Assembly: GCF_014653155.1 (NCBI RefSeq)
Contig: NZ_BNAF01000017.1
Span: 1 to 64,000 of the forward strand
From: Sphingobacterium griseoflavum
Lineage (GTDB): Bacteria; Bacteroidota; Bacteroidia; Sphingobacteriales; Sphingobacteriaceae
Length of the DNA stretch: 64,000 nucleotides
Direction of reading: 5' to 3'
Shown: piece by piece, positions 55,601-62,639 of the stretch
Numbering within the stretch: position 1 is the first letter of the stretch
Layout of the letters: the number at the start of each line of letters is the position of its first letter
Notes under the pieces: model-generated
The model's input: only the letters and a program-made list of their open reading frames with translations
Told to the model about the DNA's origin: nothing
The model's database searches: none
Position numbers and translations under genes: made by a program

Positions 55601-55657
55601 GCATTGAATTATCCAATGGTGCGCACTTATGTCCTTGGTTTAAATCTTACTTTTTAA
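52634..55657 (+). CDS. SusC/RagA TonB-linked outer-membrane transporter (pair 4, beside araR)
   Basis: 1007 aa. Signal peptide ending near GFSQ (about 29), carboxypeptidase-regulatory-like domain (about 33-105), TonB box LEELVVVGYGSQKRSD (about 109), plug (about 125-240, with KDPSAVAIYGVNGSNGVILI) and barrel ending NLTF. No STN domain. The pair has no enzyme gene of its own in view and sits between the RG-I locus and the arabinose operon, so arabino-oligosaccharides or RG-I pieces are likely cargo. This is inference from position only. Confidence 0.95.
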   Translation: MLKIITKTTFKAFLMLFCAMLSALPGFSQQTTIKGQVKDATNAQGLGGVTVVVKGGTTSTQTAADGTFTLSVNRGAVLLFTYVGYAEREITVEQSDNLDVLLSPSDNMLEELVVVGYGSQKRSDITGSVASVPKERLSRLPVTNVMQAIQGSVSNVNITQASSVPGDEPSTLIRGQNSMSANTGPYFVVDGIPLTRTGGSINDINPNDIESVEILKDPSAVAIYGVNGSNGVILITTKRGTTGKPTIRYSGYGGVEEAAHILTPVSGEELLNRYKEYARINNSALYNGGPVRNEFEYDNYVNGTTTDWFDAVMQTGVIQNHNIGISGGSENARYFISTDYLDQKGILKGYNYKRYSFRANTDFTATKYLSAGTSTFVVAHNRDGGRANLMQAAAMSPYARMYNDNGSLTQFPMYSEQLWSNPLLPTTLNPERREFNVTLNGYAELNFGQIWSPLAGLKYRFNGGFSFVPKRTNEYEGESVYNFAGFGRITNNESQTYTIENILTYNKDFGLHHVDFTGLYAAKSQYYQEAIATGEIFPNDALGWGNLGGASTQKVSSRASLYRSLSQMARVNYGYDSRYMLTLTVRRDGASQFGENYKFGTFPSAAVAWNVHNETFMEPIKNTVNNLKWRISYGVSGNEAVPVNDALALLVSNPLTMGGQSSAAIRYRAQMGNGDLRWEKTAGFNTGVDFGLWNNRLTGTIDFYRTHTQDMLLRQNLPRLTGFDWVWSNLGKLENTGIDVTLTSKNIAKGNFSWSSTVVFAHNKNKIVEIYGDGKDDIANRWFIGHPVGVIYDYTKVGIWQESEIAAGVNKGWDEQAEAGAVKLADLSGDGIINNDDRRVLGQTAPKWTAGLTNTFTYKDFGLNIFVTTTQGALRDNPQINGASDEMGRRSTPAALGYWTPENQSNEWRSLSNRSNIYGYRFPSNASFTRLKDVTFSYNLPKAVASRIGIGGVTAYASGRNLYTWTNWLGWDPEARDVPRGNSVDGVGDALNYPMVRTYVLGLNLTF

Positions 55658-55666
55658 TATTCCGTC

Positions 55667-57376
55667 ATGATAAACTTTAAACATACAAAAATATTTTCCG
55701 TATTGGCGTTGCTCGCCGTTGGAACAAGCTCCTGTAGCGATAGCTTCTTGGATGAAAAGCCATACTCCAATTATGATGCTGGTGCAAATGACCCCACGAC
55801 CATCGAAAATCAGGTGATTGGCTTACACTATATTTATGCTGAACTGTGGGGGTACAGTGGTCAACAGGGTTTCCTATCCTGTTGGCAAATCGGAATGGAT
55901 ATCACGAGCGCAGGGTCCACGCAGGGTGTCGAAAATCCGTTTTATCAGTATGCTGACCTGAATTCCGAAAACGCAGGCGTCAGCTATATGTGGAACAAAT
56001 GTTACCAGCTGATCAATAACGCCAATACCATTATCAAGGCAGCGGAAGAAGTAAGCCCCAAGGCTGCTGCGGAAGCACGATTTTTCCGTGCATATGCCTA
56101 CAATACCTTAGTCACCTTATGGGGCCCTGTTCCTCTGTTGACGGAGTCAATAACGGTGCCGACATTTAATTATACGCGGACGGCAGTCGCATCAATTGAT
56201 GCCGTGATCGAACAGGATCTTGATTTTGCCGTGGCAAACCTGCCGGAAGTAGGAATGGCAACAACGGAGAGTCGCATCAATAAAGACATGGCCAGACAAC
56301 TTGCCGCTGAAGCATTTTTGCGGATCGGCATGCGCGATGCCAGCTATTTTTCAAAATCTGAAATGATGTCATCGGCTATTATTGATGGCGGTAAGTATCG
56401 GTTAATCGATGCCCGTTACGGCGATTACCTGGCAGAGGGAGGGGATTATTACCGGGATATGTTTCGTCAAGGCAATATGCGCCGTTCAGAGGGAAATACA
56501 GAGGCCATTTGGACATTTGAAGTAGAATTTAATCGGGAGGTAAATGGTGGTACCATTGATAACCCACAACATCGTCGGGTATGGCAACCCGGCTACCACA
56601 AATGGGATGGCATGGTAAACGCCGATTCACTTGGCGGACGCGGCAATGGCCGTCTGCGCTTAAGTAACTTTATGAAATATACGGTTTGGCGTGGCCTAGA
56701 GGGTGACATACGCAATAGCAATTACAATATCCGAAGAACCACGAATTACAACCGTCCAAATTTCAGTGCAGAGATCGGTATTGATGCCAATGGATTTCGC
56801 GTTGCCAAAGACGCAGGGGTGCGCAATGTGGTCATTCGTACTGGTGACAAAGTCATCCCGTTTCAGACAGATAGTTTAGAGGTATGGTATCCGTATCCGA
56901 CCAAGTGGGGCGGTTATGATCCAATCGATGATTTTGGCTACGCTTTGGTGAAAGATTGGCCCGTTATGCGACTAGGCGAAACCTACCTGTTGCGTGCGGA
57001 GGCTCGCCTACGGCAGAACAATACGTCGGGCGCTGCGACCGATATCAATACCCTACGCGATAGGGCCTTTAAGGAGGAACGTGCACGTACGGGAAATGCT
57101 TTGCTCGGCGCTGTGAACGCCGCACAGCTAACCGTTGACTTTATATTGGATGAACGTGCTAGAGAGCTTATTTCGGAAGAGAACAGACGCATGACGTTAG
57201 TGCGTAGCGGTAAATTGAAAGAGCGTATGCCGTTGAATACGGATGCAGGCCCTGCCAATAAAATTACCAGTGGGTTTCAGGATTTTAATGCCCTGTTGCC
57301 TATCCCTTTTAGTGAGATACAGCTGAATAACAAAGAAGGAGAGGGCATCACTCAGAATCCGGGATATCCTAAATAA
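55667..57376 (+). CDS. RagB/SusD nutrient-binding lipoprotein (pair 4)
   Basis: 569 aa with a lipobox (AVGTSSCSDSFLDEKP, Cys at about 23). SusD features: AEARFFRAYAYNTLVTLWGPVPLL and the C-terminal ILDERARELISEENRRMTLVRSGKLKE block. It follows SusC-4 by 9 bp and ends before a long hairpin terminator facing araR. It binds the ligand on the cell surface for SusC-4. Confidence 0.95.
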   Translation: MINFKHTKIFSVLALLAVGTSSCSDSFLDEKPYSNYDAGANDPTTIENQVIGLHYIYAELWGYSGQQGFLSCWQIGMDITSAGSTQGVENPFYQYADLNSENAGVSYMWNKCYQLINNANTIIKAAEEVSPKAAAEARFFRAYAYNTLVTLWGPVPLLTESITVPTFNYTRTAVASIDAVIEQDLDFAVANLPEVGMATTESRINKDMARQLAAEAFLRIGMRDASYFSKSEMMSSAIIDGGKYRLIDARYGDYLAEGGDYYRDMFRQGNMRRSEGNTEAIWTFEVEFNREVNGGTIDNPQHRRVWQPGYHKWDGMVNADSLGGRGNGRLRLSNFMKYTVWRGLEGDIRNSNYNIRRTTNYNRPNFSAEIGIDANGFRVAKDAGVRNVVIRTGDKVIPFQTDSLEVWYPYPTKWGGYDPIDDFGYALVKDWPVMRLGETYLLRAEARLRQNNTSGAATDINTLRDRAFKEERARTGNALLGAVNAAQLTVDFILDERARELISEENRRMTLVRSGKLKERMPLNTDAGPANKITSGFQDFNALLPIPFSEIQLNNKEGEGITQNPGYPK

Positions 57377-57413
57377 AAGAACATCTGAGCACGCGTCACG
57401 AAGAGGTGAGATG

Positions 57414-57461
57414 GACGAAGCAATCCCATATTATGGAAGATTGCTTCGTCTTCATGATTTT
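57414..57461 (+). terminator. Terminator between SusCD-4 and araR
   Basis: A perfect 12-bp stem, GACGAAGCAATC at 57414-57425 and GATTGCTTCGTC at 57439-57450, over a 13-base loop, then TTCATGATTTT. It lies between the convergent susD and araR genes; the T-rich side favours the plus strand. Confidence 0.75.
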
Positions 57462-57485
57462 CCGATAAGCTGTTTTGGACGCTTT

Positions 57486-58193
57486 TTATTCGTTTTCTAT
57501 AGACCAGCTGGGCAGATAACGCAGGAAAGACATGATTTTCTCTTTGTAAATATCGGTATTGAGGCGATAGTAGAAAGCCCCTTTTTTGGAATTCTCTTTA
57601 TCCTTCTCTTGCTGTTTGATAATTAGGTCTGATGCCAATAATTTCCGGCTGAAGTTCCGTTTGTCCAAAGCAATATCGTAGACACATTCATAGAGCGAGA
57701 CGATTTGTGGAATGGTGAACTTTTCTGGCAATAGCTCGAAAAGAATGGGATACAAAGCTGCCTTTGTCCGCAAAGCTCGTTTGGCGGCGGCAATCATTTG
57801 TTCGTGATCAAAGATCAAGTCGGGATGCTTGTCCAGTGGAAACCACTTTGCCTCATAGTGATCACTAATAATCTGCTCGTATTGATGCGTGTCAATCAAT
57901 GCTACGTATGCAATACTGACAACACGTCCGTGAAGCTCGCGGGCAGGTTCACCAAAAATACCACAGTTGTCCATGTACACGTTTTCTAAACCTGTTAGCT
58001 GTTTTAAAACACGAGATGCAGCACCTTCCGGACTTTCATTAGGTTGCACAAAACCACCCATCAGACTCCACTTATTGCGCTCTGGTTCGAAGCCCCTCTT
58101 TATTAAAAGCAACTCCAGGGATTCCCCATTAAACCCAAAAATTATGCAGTCAACCGCAAGCAGAATACTTGGTTCACCTTGGTAAAAGTCCAT
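57486..58193 (-). CDS. araR: AraR, Nudix-domain transcriptional regulator of arabinose use
   Basis: 235 aa. An N-terminal Nudix fold (about 8-145) is followed by a C-terminal winged helix (about 155-225, FTIPQIVSLYECVYDIALDKRNFSRKLL). The Nudix box at about 46-69 keeps GGFVQPNE but reads RVLKQL where hydrolases have REUXEE, so the metal-binding glutamates are gone. This fits the NrtR/AraR-type regulators, which use the Nudix fold as an effector sensor rather than as an enzyme. In Bacteroides, AraR of this kind represses arabinose genes and responds to L-arabinose. Divergent from araBDA here. Confidence 0.93.
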   Translation of the reverse strand: MDFYQGEPSILLAVDCIIFGFNGESLELLLIKRGFEPERNKWSLMGGFVQPNESPEGAASRVLKQLTGLENVYMDNCGIFGEPARELHGRVVSIAYVALIDTHQYEQIISDHYEAKWFPLDKHPDLIFDHEQMIAAAKRALRTKAALYPILFELLPEKFTIPQIVSLYECVYDIALDKRNFSRKLLASDLIIKQQEKDKENSKKGAFYYRLNTDIYKEKIMSFLRYLPSWSIENE

Positions 58194-58216
58194 ATAGATT
58201 TCTTTTCTTCATTAAG

Positions 58217-58240
58217 TACCGGATAAGCAATACTCCGGTA
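58217..58240. repeat. Inverted repeat in the araR leader
   Basis: TACCGG at 58217-58222 and CCGGTA at 58235-58240, 12 bases apart, between the araR start and its -7 box. It could be a leader hairpin or an operator. Confidence 0.4.
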
Positions 58241-58248
58241 TATGTCCC

Positions 58249-58256
58249 CAAATCTA
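58249..58256 (-). promoter_or_regulatory. Candidate -7 box (TAGATTTG) of araR
   Basis: On the minus strand the bases read TAGATTTG, an exact TAnnTTTG match 55 bases upstream of the araR start codon. Confidence 0.45.
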
Positions 58257-58433
58257 TAAAATACTACGTCAAAATCATAAACTTTTTTTTGTCACGCTTC
58301 ATCCTTTAACGTATGAAAACATTTTTGTAGCAGTTTTGATCAAACCCTACCAAAAACCTATAGCCTGTTGCATGGCAATTACGATTTGTAATCCGAAAAA
58401 ATTAATAAAAATTTCTTTTTATAAAAAAATAAA

Positions 58434-58446
58434 TGTTAATTTGACA
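58434..58446. promoter_or_regulatory. Candidate AraR operator upstream of araB
   Basis: TGTTAA-T-TTGACA is an imperfect palindrome of the form TGTyAA-N-TTrACA, about 105 bases upstream of araB and in the divergent araR-araB gap. I found no clear second copy in the other intergenic regions of the window. Being an operator is inferred from position and symmetry only. Confidence 0.5.
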
Positions 58447-58551
58447 CTAATAATCTGGTGGTACTCGCTATTGATGGTTTAGTAGCGAGCATGTGTTGGA
58501 TTTCAAGTCGTATTGTCAATCAATGTTATAAACCAAAAAGGTATTTAAATA

Positions 58552-60228
58552 ATGAATAAATCTTATGTGATCGGTGTGGACTATGGAAGTGACTCTGTCC
58601 GATCGGTCCTTGTAGACGCAAATCGTGGCGATGAGATTTCATCGTCGGTGTTCTACTATCCGAGGTGGAAGAAAGGTGAATTCTGTGATCCTTCGTCCAG
58701 CCAATTTCGGCAACACCCGCTTGATTACATCGAAGGTCTGGAGTACACCATCAAGGAATGTCTGTCCAAAGCAGGCGGCGCTGCAATAGCAAAAGATGTG
58801 AAGGCTATTTCGGTTGATACGACCGGCTCGACACCGATAGCGGTGGACGAAAAGGGGACTCCGTTGGCCTTATTAGACGAATTTGCCGAAAACCCCAACG
58901 CGATGTTTGTCTTGTGGAAAGACCATACTTCGGTATTGGAAGCACAGCAAATCAATGAGCATGCTAAAAAATTTGACAAGAACTATTTGCAATTTGTGGG
59001 TGGTGTCTACTCGTCCGAGTGGTTTTGGGCAAAATTGCTCCATATTCTCCGTGTAGATGAAAAAGTGCGCGCCTCCCTTTTTACCTGGGTAGAGCACTGT
59101 GATTATATACCCTTCCTGCTGACAGGCGGTACACAAGCCGCGGATATCAAGCGGTCGGTTTGTGCGGCCGGACACAAGTCCTTATGGTCGGCAGATTTTG
59201 ATGGTGGTTTGCCTCCCAATGCTTTCTTTAGCACATTAGATCCGCTATTGGATGGGATAACCGATCGGTTATTCACCAAAACCTATACGTCGGCAGAGGC
59301 TGCGGGCAACCTGTCGCCCGAGTGGGCAGAACGGTTGGGGTTATCCACCGGTGTGCTGATCGGTATAGGTGCCTTCGACTGCCACATGGGTGCTGTGGGC
59401 GGACAGATTGAACCCTACTACTTGAGTAAGGTGATGGGAACCTCTACCTGTGACATGCTTGTGGCGCCGAAAGACGAAGTGGCCGATACGTTGGTACAAG
59501 GCATTTGCGGACAGGTAGATGGTTCGATTATTCCAGGGATGATTGGCATGGAAGCTGGGCAATCGGCTTTCGGTGATGCATACGCTTGGTTTAAGCAGAT
59601 ATTGATGTGGCCGGTCGCCAACTTGTTGGCTGATGCGCAAGGTATTGCAGAGGATGATGTGGCCAAGATTACAGCGATCATCGACAGTCAACTCATTCCG
59701 CAGCTTAGCAAAAAAGCAGAGGCGTTGCCCGTGACGATACAGTCGGAACTCGCCATAGATTGGTTCAACGGCCGTCGTACACCGGATGCGGATCAAACAT
59801 TAAAAGGGGCAGTTCAGGGTTTGCATTTAGGGACTGATGCTCCACGCGTTTTTCGTGCCATTGTCGAAGCTACTTGTTTTGGTGCCAAAAGTATTGCCAA
59901 TCGCTTTGTGGAGCAGGGCATTCCTGTCAAAGGACTTATCGGCCTTGGCGGTGTTGCGAAAAAATCACCGTATATCATGCAAACGATGGCCGACGTGATG
60001 AACATGCCTATTCGTATCCACAAGACCGAGCAAACTTGTGCCATTGGAGCTGCCATGTTTGCCGCAACCGTCGCGGGGATCTTTCCATGCGTGGAAGATG
60101 CCATGCAGGCAATGGGGCAAGGCTTCGAAAAAACCTATGAACCTCGCCCCGACATGGTGGAGATCTACGCCATACGTTATCAGCGCTACCAAGAATTGGG
60201 AGGTTTTATGGAAAACCACAACGCGTAA
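58552..60228 (+). CDS. araB: Ribulokinase (L-ribulokinase)
   Basis: 558 aa, full length for AraB. FGGY-kinase N-terminus with YVIGVDYGSDSVRSVLVD (ATP-binding loop), DTTGSTPIAVD, the middle GIGAFDCHMGAVGG and MGTSTCDMLV, and the C-terminal GLIGLGGVAKKSPYIMQTMADV and CAIGAAMFA of the FGGY fold. It phosphorylates L-ribulose to L-ribulose 5-phosphate. First gene of the araB-araD-araA-transporter operon, about 360 bp from the divergent araR. Confidence 0.97.
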   Translation: MNKSYVIGVDYGSDSVRSVLVDANRGDEISSSVFYYPRWKKGEFCDPSSSQFRQHPLDYIEGLEYTIKECLSKAGGAAIAKDVKAISVDTTGSTPIAVDEKGTPLALLDEFAENPNAMFVLWKDHTSVLEAQQINEHAKKFDKNYLQFVGGVYSSEWFWAKLLHILRVDEKVRASLFTWVEHCDYIPFLLTGGTQAADIKRSVCAAGHKSLWSADFDGGLPPNAFFSTLDPLLDGITDRLFTKTYTSAEAAGNLSPEWAERLGLSTGVLIGIGAFDCHMGAVGGQIEPYYLSKVMGTSTCDMLVAPKDEVADTLVQGICGQVDGSIIPGMIGMEAGQSAFGDAYAWFKQILMWPVANLLADAQGIAEDDVAKITAIIDSQLIPQLSKKAEALPVTIQSELAIDWFNGRRTPDADQTLKGAVQGLHLGTDAPRVFRAIVEATCFGAKSIANRFVEQGIPVKGLIGLGGVAKKSPYIMQTMADVMNMPIRIHKTEQTCAIGAAMFAATVAGIFPCVEDAMQAMGQGFEKTYEPRPDMVEIYAIRYQRYQELGGFMENHNA

Positions 60229-60287
60229 GCTCTGCTGGCTATTATCAGGAATTACGGACTATTACTTTTGACTTTTTAATTTATATC

Positions 60288-60983
60288 ATGTATCAATCAA
60301 TAAAAGATGAGGCTTACCATTGCAACATGCAACTACCCAAATTGGGCTTGGTATTGTTCACCTTCGGAAATGTGAGTGTCGCAGACCGTTCCAAAGGTGT
60401 TTTCGCCATCAAGCCCAGCGGTGTGCCTTACGATGAGCTGACACCCGACCAAATGGTGGTGGTTGATTTCGACGGGCAAATTGTGGAAGGTACCTTACGC
60501 CCATCGTCGGATACGAAAACCCATGCGGTGCTTTATAAGCACTGGGAAGAAATCGGTGGGATTACCCATACGCACTCTACCTATGCTACTGCTTGGGCGC
60601 AAAGCCAACGGAACATACCTATTTTTGGAACCACACATGCAGACCACCTGACAACAGATATCCCTTGTGCGCCGCCGATGAGCGACGAGATGATCCTCGG
60701 AAACTATGAATACGAAACGGGGTTTCAGATCATTAATCATTTCGAAGCAGAAAGATTGGATTACAAAGAGGTCGAAATGATTTTGGTGGGCAACCATGCT
60801 CCATTTGCTTGGGGAAAAACGGGAATCAAGTCGGTGTACAACAGTGCTGTCTTGGAAACAGTGGCTCAAATGGCGCTCCTTACCGAGCAGATCAACCCGC
60901 AGGCTCCCCGTCTGAAGGATGCCTTAATCAAAAAACATTATGAACGTAAACACGGTGGAGAGGCTTATTACGGCCAGAAGTAA
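60288..60983 (+). CDS. araD: L-ribulose-5-phosphate 4-epimerase
   Basis: 231 aa, the standard length. Class II aldolase fold: FGNVSVAD, IKPSGVPYDEL, the zinc-binding THTHSTYATAWAQ with its two His, GTTHADH and the C-terminal His-rich tail. It turns L-ribulose 5-phosphate into D-xylulose 5-phosphate, which enters the pentose phosphate pathway. Placed between araB and araA with 59 and 80 bp gaps. Confidence 0.97.
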   Translation: MYQSIKDEAYHCNMQLPKLGLVLFTFGNVSVADRSKGVFAIKPSGVPYDELTPDQMVVVDFDGQIVEGTLRPSSDTKTHAVLYKHWEEIGGITHTHSTYATAWAQSQRNIPIFGTTHADHLTTDIPCAPPMSDEMILGNYEYETGFQIINHFEAERLDYKEVEMILVGNHAPFAWGKTGIKSVYNSAVLETVAQMALLTEQINPQAPRLKDALIKKHYERKHGGEAYYGQK

Positions 60984-61063
60984 TAGAAATACATTTTAAC
61001 ATATAGAACAGCTAAGGTGAGGAAAATAAAGCCTTTGGCCCAAGAATATAAAACGAATATTAA

Positions 61064-62566
61064 ATGAACATTGATTTAAAAAGCTTAGAAGTTTGGTTTG
61101 TTACGGGAAGCCAAGATTTATATGGGGAAGAAACGTTACGTGAGGTTGCTGTACACGCCGAAGAGATCGCACAGTATCTTTCAGCTCATCAAGGAATACC
61201 CGTAACGGTGGCCTACAAACCTATCGTCAAAAATACGGAAGAAATATACAACACGATCGTGGCAGCCAACACGGCGAGTAACTGTGTGGGGGTAATCACC
61301 TGGATGCATACCTTTTCGCCTGCTAAAATGTGGATCCGAGGATTAAAGGCTTTGCAAAAGCCGTTGTTGCACCTACACACGCAATACAACCGCGATATTC
61401 CTTGGGATACCATCGACATGGATTTCATGAACCTAAACCAAAGTGCACATGGCGACCGTGAATTTGGCCATATTGTAAGCCGGCTAAACATCGGTAGAAA
61501 AGTCGTTACCGGACACTGGCAAGATGAGGAAGTCATCGAGCGTATCAACGTTTGGGCACGTGCGTCGGCGGCTTGGCAGGACTGGCAAGGTGCTAAGTTT
61601 GTTCGCTTCGGCGATAATATGCGCTACGTCGCCGTTACCGATGGCGATAAGGTCTCCGCCGAGAGTCAATTCGGATTTGCTGTCAATACCTATCCAATAG
61701 GCGATCTTGTTGCGGTCATCAACGAGGTTAGCGAGACAGAGTTGGACAAGCTGTTGGCCGAGTATGAAGACTCCTATACCTTGGCCGATAATGTTGCGGC
61801 GGGTGGTGAAAAGCGCCAAAGCCTAGTGGAGGCCGCCAAGATAGAAATCGGTCTTCGCAAGTTCTTGGAAGCTGGAAATTACAAAGGGTTCACCGATACC
61901 TTCGAAGATCTGCATGGGATGGTTCAGCTGCCGGGCTTGGCTGTGCAACGCTTAATGGCCGACGGTTACGGTTTTGCTGGTGAAGGCGACTGGAAAACGC
62001 CGGCCTTGGTACGTGCTTGTAAAGTAATGGGTGCCGGGCTTCCTGGAACATCGGCGTTCATGGAAGATTATACCTACAACTTTGACCCCAATAATGCCAT
62101 GGTGCTGGGCTCGCACATGCTCGAGGTGGATGCGGCACTTGCAGCCGACAAGCCGCGTGTGGAAGTTCATCCGTTGGGTATCGGCGGGAAGGCTGATCCT
62201 GCCCGTTTGGTGTTCAACGGTATGAGTGGAGCAGCACTCAATGCGTCCTTAGTGGACATGGGCACGCGTTTCCGTCTTATTGTTAATAAAGTAGAGGGCG
62301 TTCCTGTTGAAGATGCGCTACCTAAATTACCTGTCGCTCGCGTATTGTGGAAGCCTCTTCCTGATATGAAGACAGGTTGCAGCGCCTGGATTTTAGCAGG
62401 AGGTGCGCACCACACGGCCTATAGCTTAAGCCTTTCGCCAGAGTATTTGGAGGATTTTGCCCGTATTGCCGGTTTGGAATATGTTGCGATTGATGAAAAT
62501 ACCACGCTCACGAACCTGGAAAATCAACTTAGATGGAATGAGCTATATTATTTGCTAAAAAAATAA
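61064..62566 (+). CDS. araA: L-arabinose isomerase
   Basis: 500 aa, full length. N-terminal EVWFVTGSQDLYGEETL, then GVITWMHTFSPAKMWIRGL, LHTQYNRDIPWDTIDMDFMNLNQSAHGDREFG with the conserved His/Asp, and the C-terminal GSHMLEV and GGAHHTAYS metal-site residues. It isomerises L-arabinose to L-ribulose, the first step of the pathway whose next steps are araB and araD upstream. A hairpin follows before the transporter. Confidence 0.97.
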   Translation: MNIDLKSLEVWFVTGSQDLYGEETLREVAVHAEEIAQYLSAHQGIPVTVAYKPIVKNTEEIYNTIVAANTASNCVGVITWMHTFSPAKMWIRGLKALQKPLLHLHTQYNRDIPWDTIDMDFMNLNQSAHGDREFGHIVSRLNIGRKVVTGHWQDEEVIERINVWARASAAWQDWQGAKFVRFGDNMRYVAVTDGDKVSAESQFGFAVNTYPIGDLVAVINEVSETELDKLLAEYEDSYTLADNVAAGGEKRQSLVEAAKIEIGLRKFLEAGNYKGFTDTFEDLHGMVQLPGLAVQRLMADGYGFAGEGDWKTPALVRACKVMGAGLPGTSAFMEDYTYNFDPNNAMVLGSHMLEVDAALAADKPRVEVHPLGIGGKADPARLVFNGMSGAALNASLVDMGTRFRLIVNKVEGVPVEDALPKLPVARVLWKPLPDMKTGCSAWILAGGAHHTAYSLSLSPEYLEDFARIAGLEYVAIDENTTLTNLENQLRWNELYYLLKK

Positions 62567-62571
62567 ACCTA

Positions 62572-62617
62572 AAAGGCTTTCCTCGCAGCCCTAAAGGCTA
62601 TGCATTGGAAAGCCTTT
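62572..62617 (+). repeat. Perfect hairpin between araA and the transporter gene
   Basis: AAAGGCTTTCC at 62572-62582 and GGAAAGCCTTT at 62607-62617, an 11-bp stem over a 24-base loop, starting 6 bases after the araA stop. It is not followed by a clear T run, so it may be a partial terminator or an mRNA-stability element that lowers transporter expression relative to araBDA. Confidence 0.6.
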
Positions 62618-62639
62618 ACTATAAACCGTACACAAAAAC

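Larger units (their letters stand above)
58194..58551. other. Divergent araR-araB control region
   Basis: 358 bases with no gene. It holds an araR -7 box (58249-58256), a TACCGG/CCGGTA inverted repeat in the araR leader (58217-58240) and the palindrome at 58434-58446 on the araB side. The 58395-58435 stretch is strongly AT-rich. Confidence 0.6.

Noticed and set aside
58441..58446. TTGACA as a classical -35 box for araB
   Set aside because: Bacteroidota promoters rarely use TTGACA/TATAAT; no fitting -10 follows, and the bases are better explained as half of the palindrome.
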